From: Tannerella sp.
GTDB taxonomy: Bacteria; Bacteroidota; Bacteroidia; Bacteroidales; Tannerellaceae
Direction: 5' to 3'
NCBI GenBank assembly: GCA_031268395.1
Contig: JAIRXI010000309.1
Location: 1-5,936, forward strand
Length of the DNA stretch: 5,936 bases
This document shows, one piece after another, positions 5,745-5,936 of this stretch (position 1 is its first letter; each line of letters opens with the position of its first letter). Under the pieces are notes generated by a model. The model searched no databases. It was given only the letters and a program-made list of their open reading frames with translations, and had not been told where the DNA came from. A program made the translations under genes and the position numbers.

Positions 5745-5936
5745 TCATTCCGGTTCCGGCTGGCGTGCGATGTTGAATTTTACGGTTACCTGTCCGCGGT
5801 AGGCGACTTTGCCGTGTATGGTCATGGTGGCGGTGCCTACTTCGATGTTGTTGCGGTAGGTGACGTAGTAGTCTTTGGCGAAGACGAGTTCGAGGGTTGG
5901 ATGCCCTTCTTCGCGGAAATAGACTTTTGTCAGCGG
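5745..5936 (-). CDS. C-terminal fragment of a probable surface protein with a bacterial Ig-like repeat
   Basis: Only the last 63 codons and the TGA stop (5745-5747) are in the window; the gene continues beyond 5936 and its start is not visible. The fragment reads KDYYVTYRNNIEVGTATMTI (residues 21-40 of the fragment), then HGKVAYRGQVTVKFNI (41-56), and ends in a short charged tail, RQPEPE. The pattern of Y-x-V-x-Y-x-N-N, then V-G-T-A-T-x-T-I-x-G, then Y-x-G and F-x-I matches the beta-sandwich repeats found in many secreted or surface proteins of Bacteroidota and Firmicutes. There is no visible C-terminal sorting domain after it. The role is probably adhesion or structure, but the missing N-terminal part could carry an enzyme. 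It shares the strand of the susCD-like genes but is separated by 679 bp of repeats and leader, so it is probably a different transcription unit. Confidence 0.75.
   Translation of the reverse strand, partial: PLTKVYFREEGHPTLELVFAKDYYVTYRNNIEVGTATMTIHGKVAYRGQVTVKFNIARQPEPE

Overview
The window looks like accessory chromosome from a member of the Bacteroidota, most probably order Bacteroidales. It holds an adjacent SusC-like/SusD-like pair, a Bacteroidota-type lipoprotein signal, AT-rich translation starts without a clear Shine-Dalgarno sequence, and repeat-packed intergenic DNA. Genus cannot be fixed from sequence reading alone.

All supported genes read on the minus strand. From right to left (5' to 3' on that strand) they are: the C-terminal 63 residues of a probable surface protein with a bacterial Ig-like repeat (5745-5936, cut by the window edge); a 679-bp gene-free stretch (5066-5744); a SusC-family TonB-dependent outer-membrane transporter (1802-5065, 1087 aa); a 27-bp gap; and a SusD/RagB-family lipoprotein (65-1774, 569 aa). 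The susC-like and susD-like genes almost certainly form one operon. Their products should form the usual outer-membrane pair: a TonB-driven barrel with a surface lipoprotein lid that takes up a polymer or oligomer. Nothing in the window identifies the substrate: there is no glycoside hydrolase, protease or regulator here.

The most unusual part is 5303-5737, a mosaic of at least four kinds of short repeat. (A) A 71-bp palindromic element occurs twice (5325-5395, 5541-5611), with identical 27-bp arms and different loops. (B) A second palindromic element is present once nearly intact (5623-5695) and once apparently split by a copy of A (5303-5446). (C) Four 15-bp tandem units (5454-5513) run into a perfect 8-bp hairpin. 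(D) A heptamer array, consensus AACGATG on the minus strand, lies 7 nt after the stop of the Ig-like gene. A sister array sits 4 nt after the stop of the susD-like gene at the other end of the window (30-60). The long open frames across this mosaic are best explained by repeats with periods divisible by three, not by coding.

The most notable single observation is in element A. The only two differences between its long arms fall at positions that pair with each other inside each arm, so each arm keeps its own perfect small hairpin. This holds in both copies.
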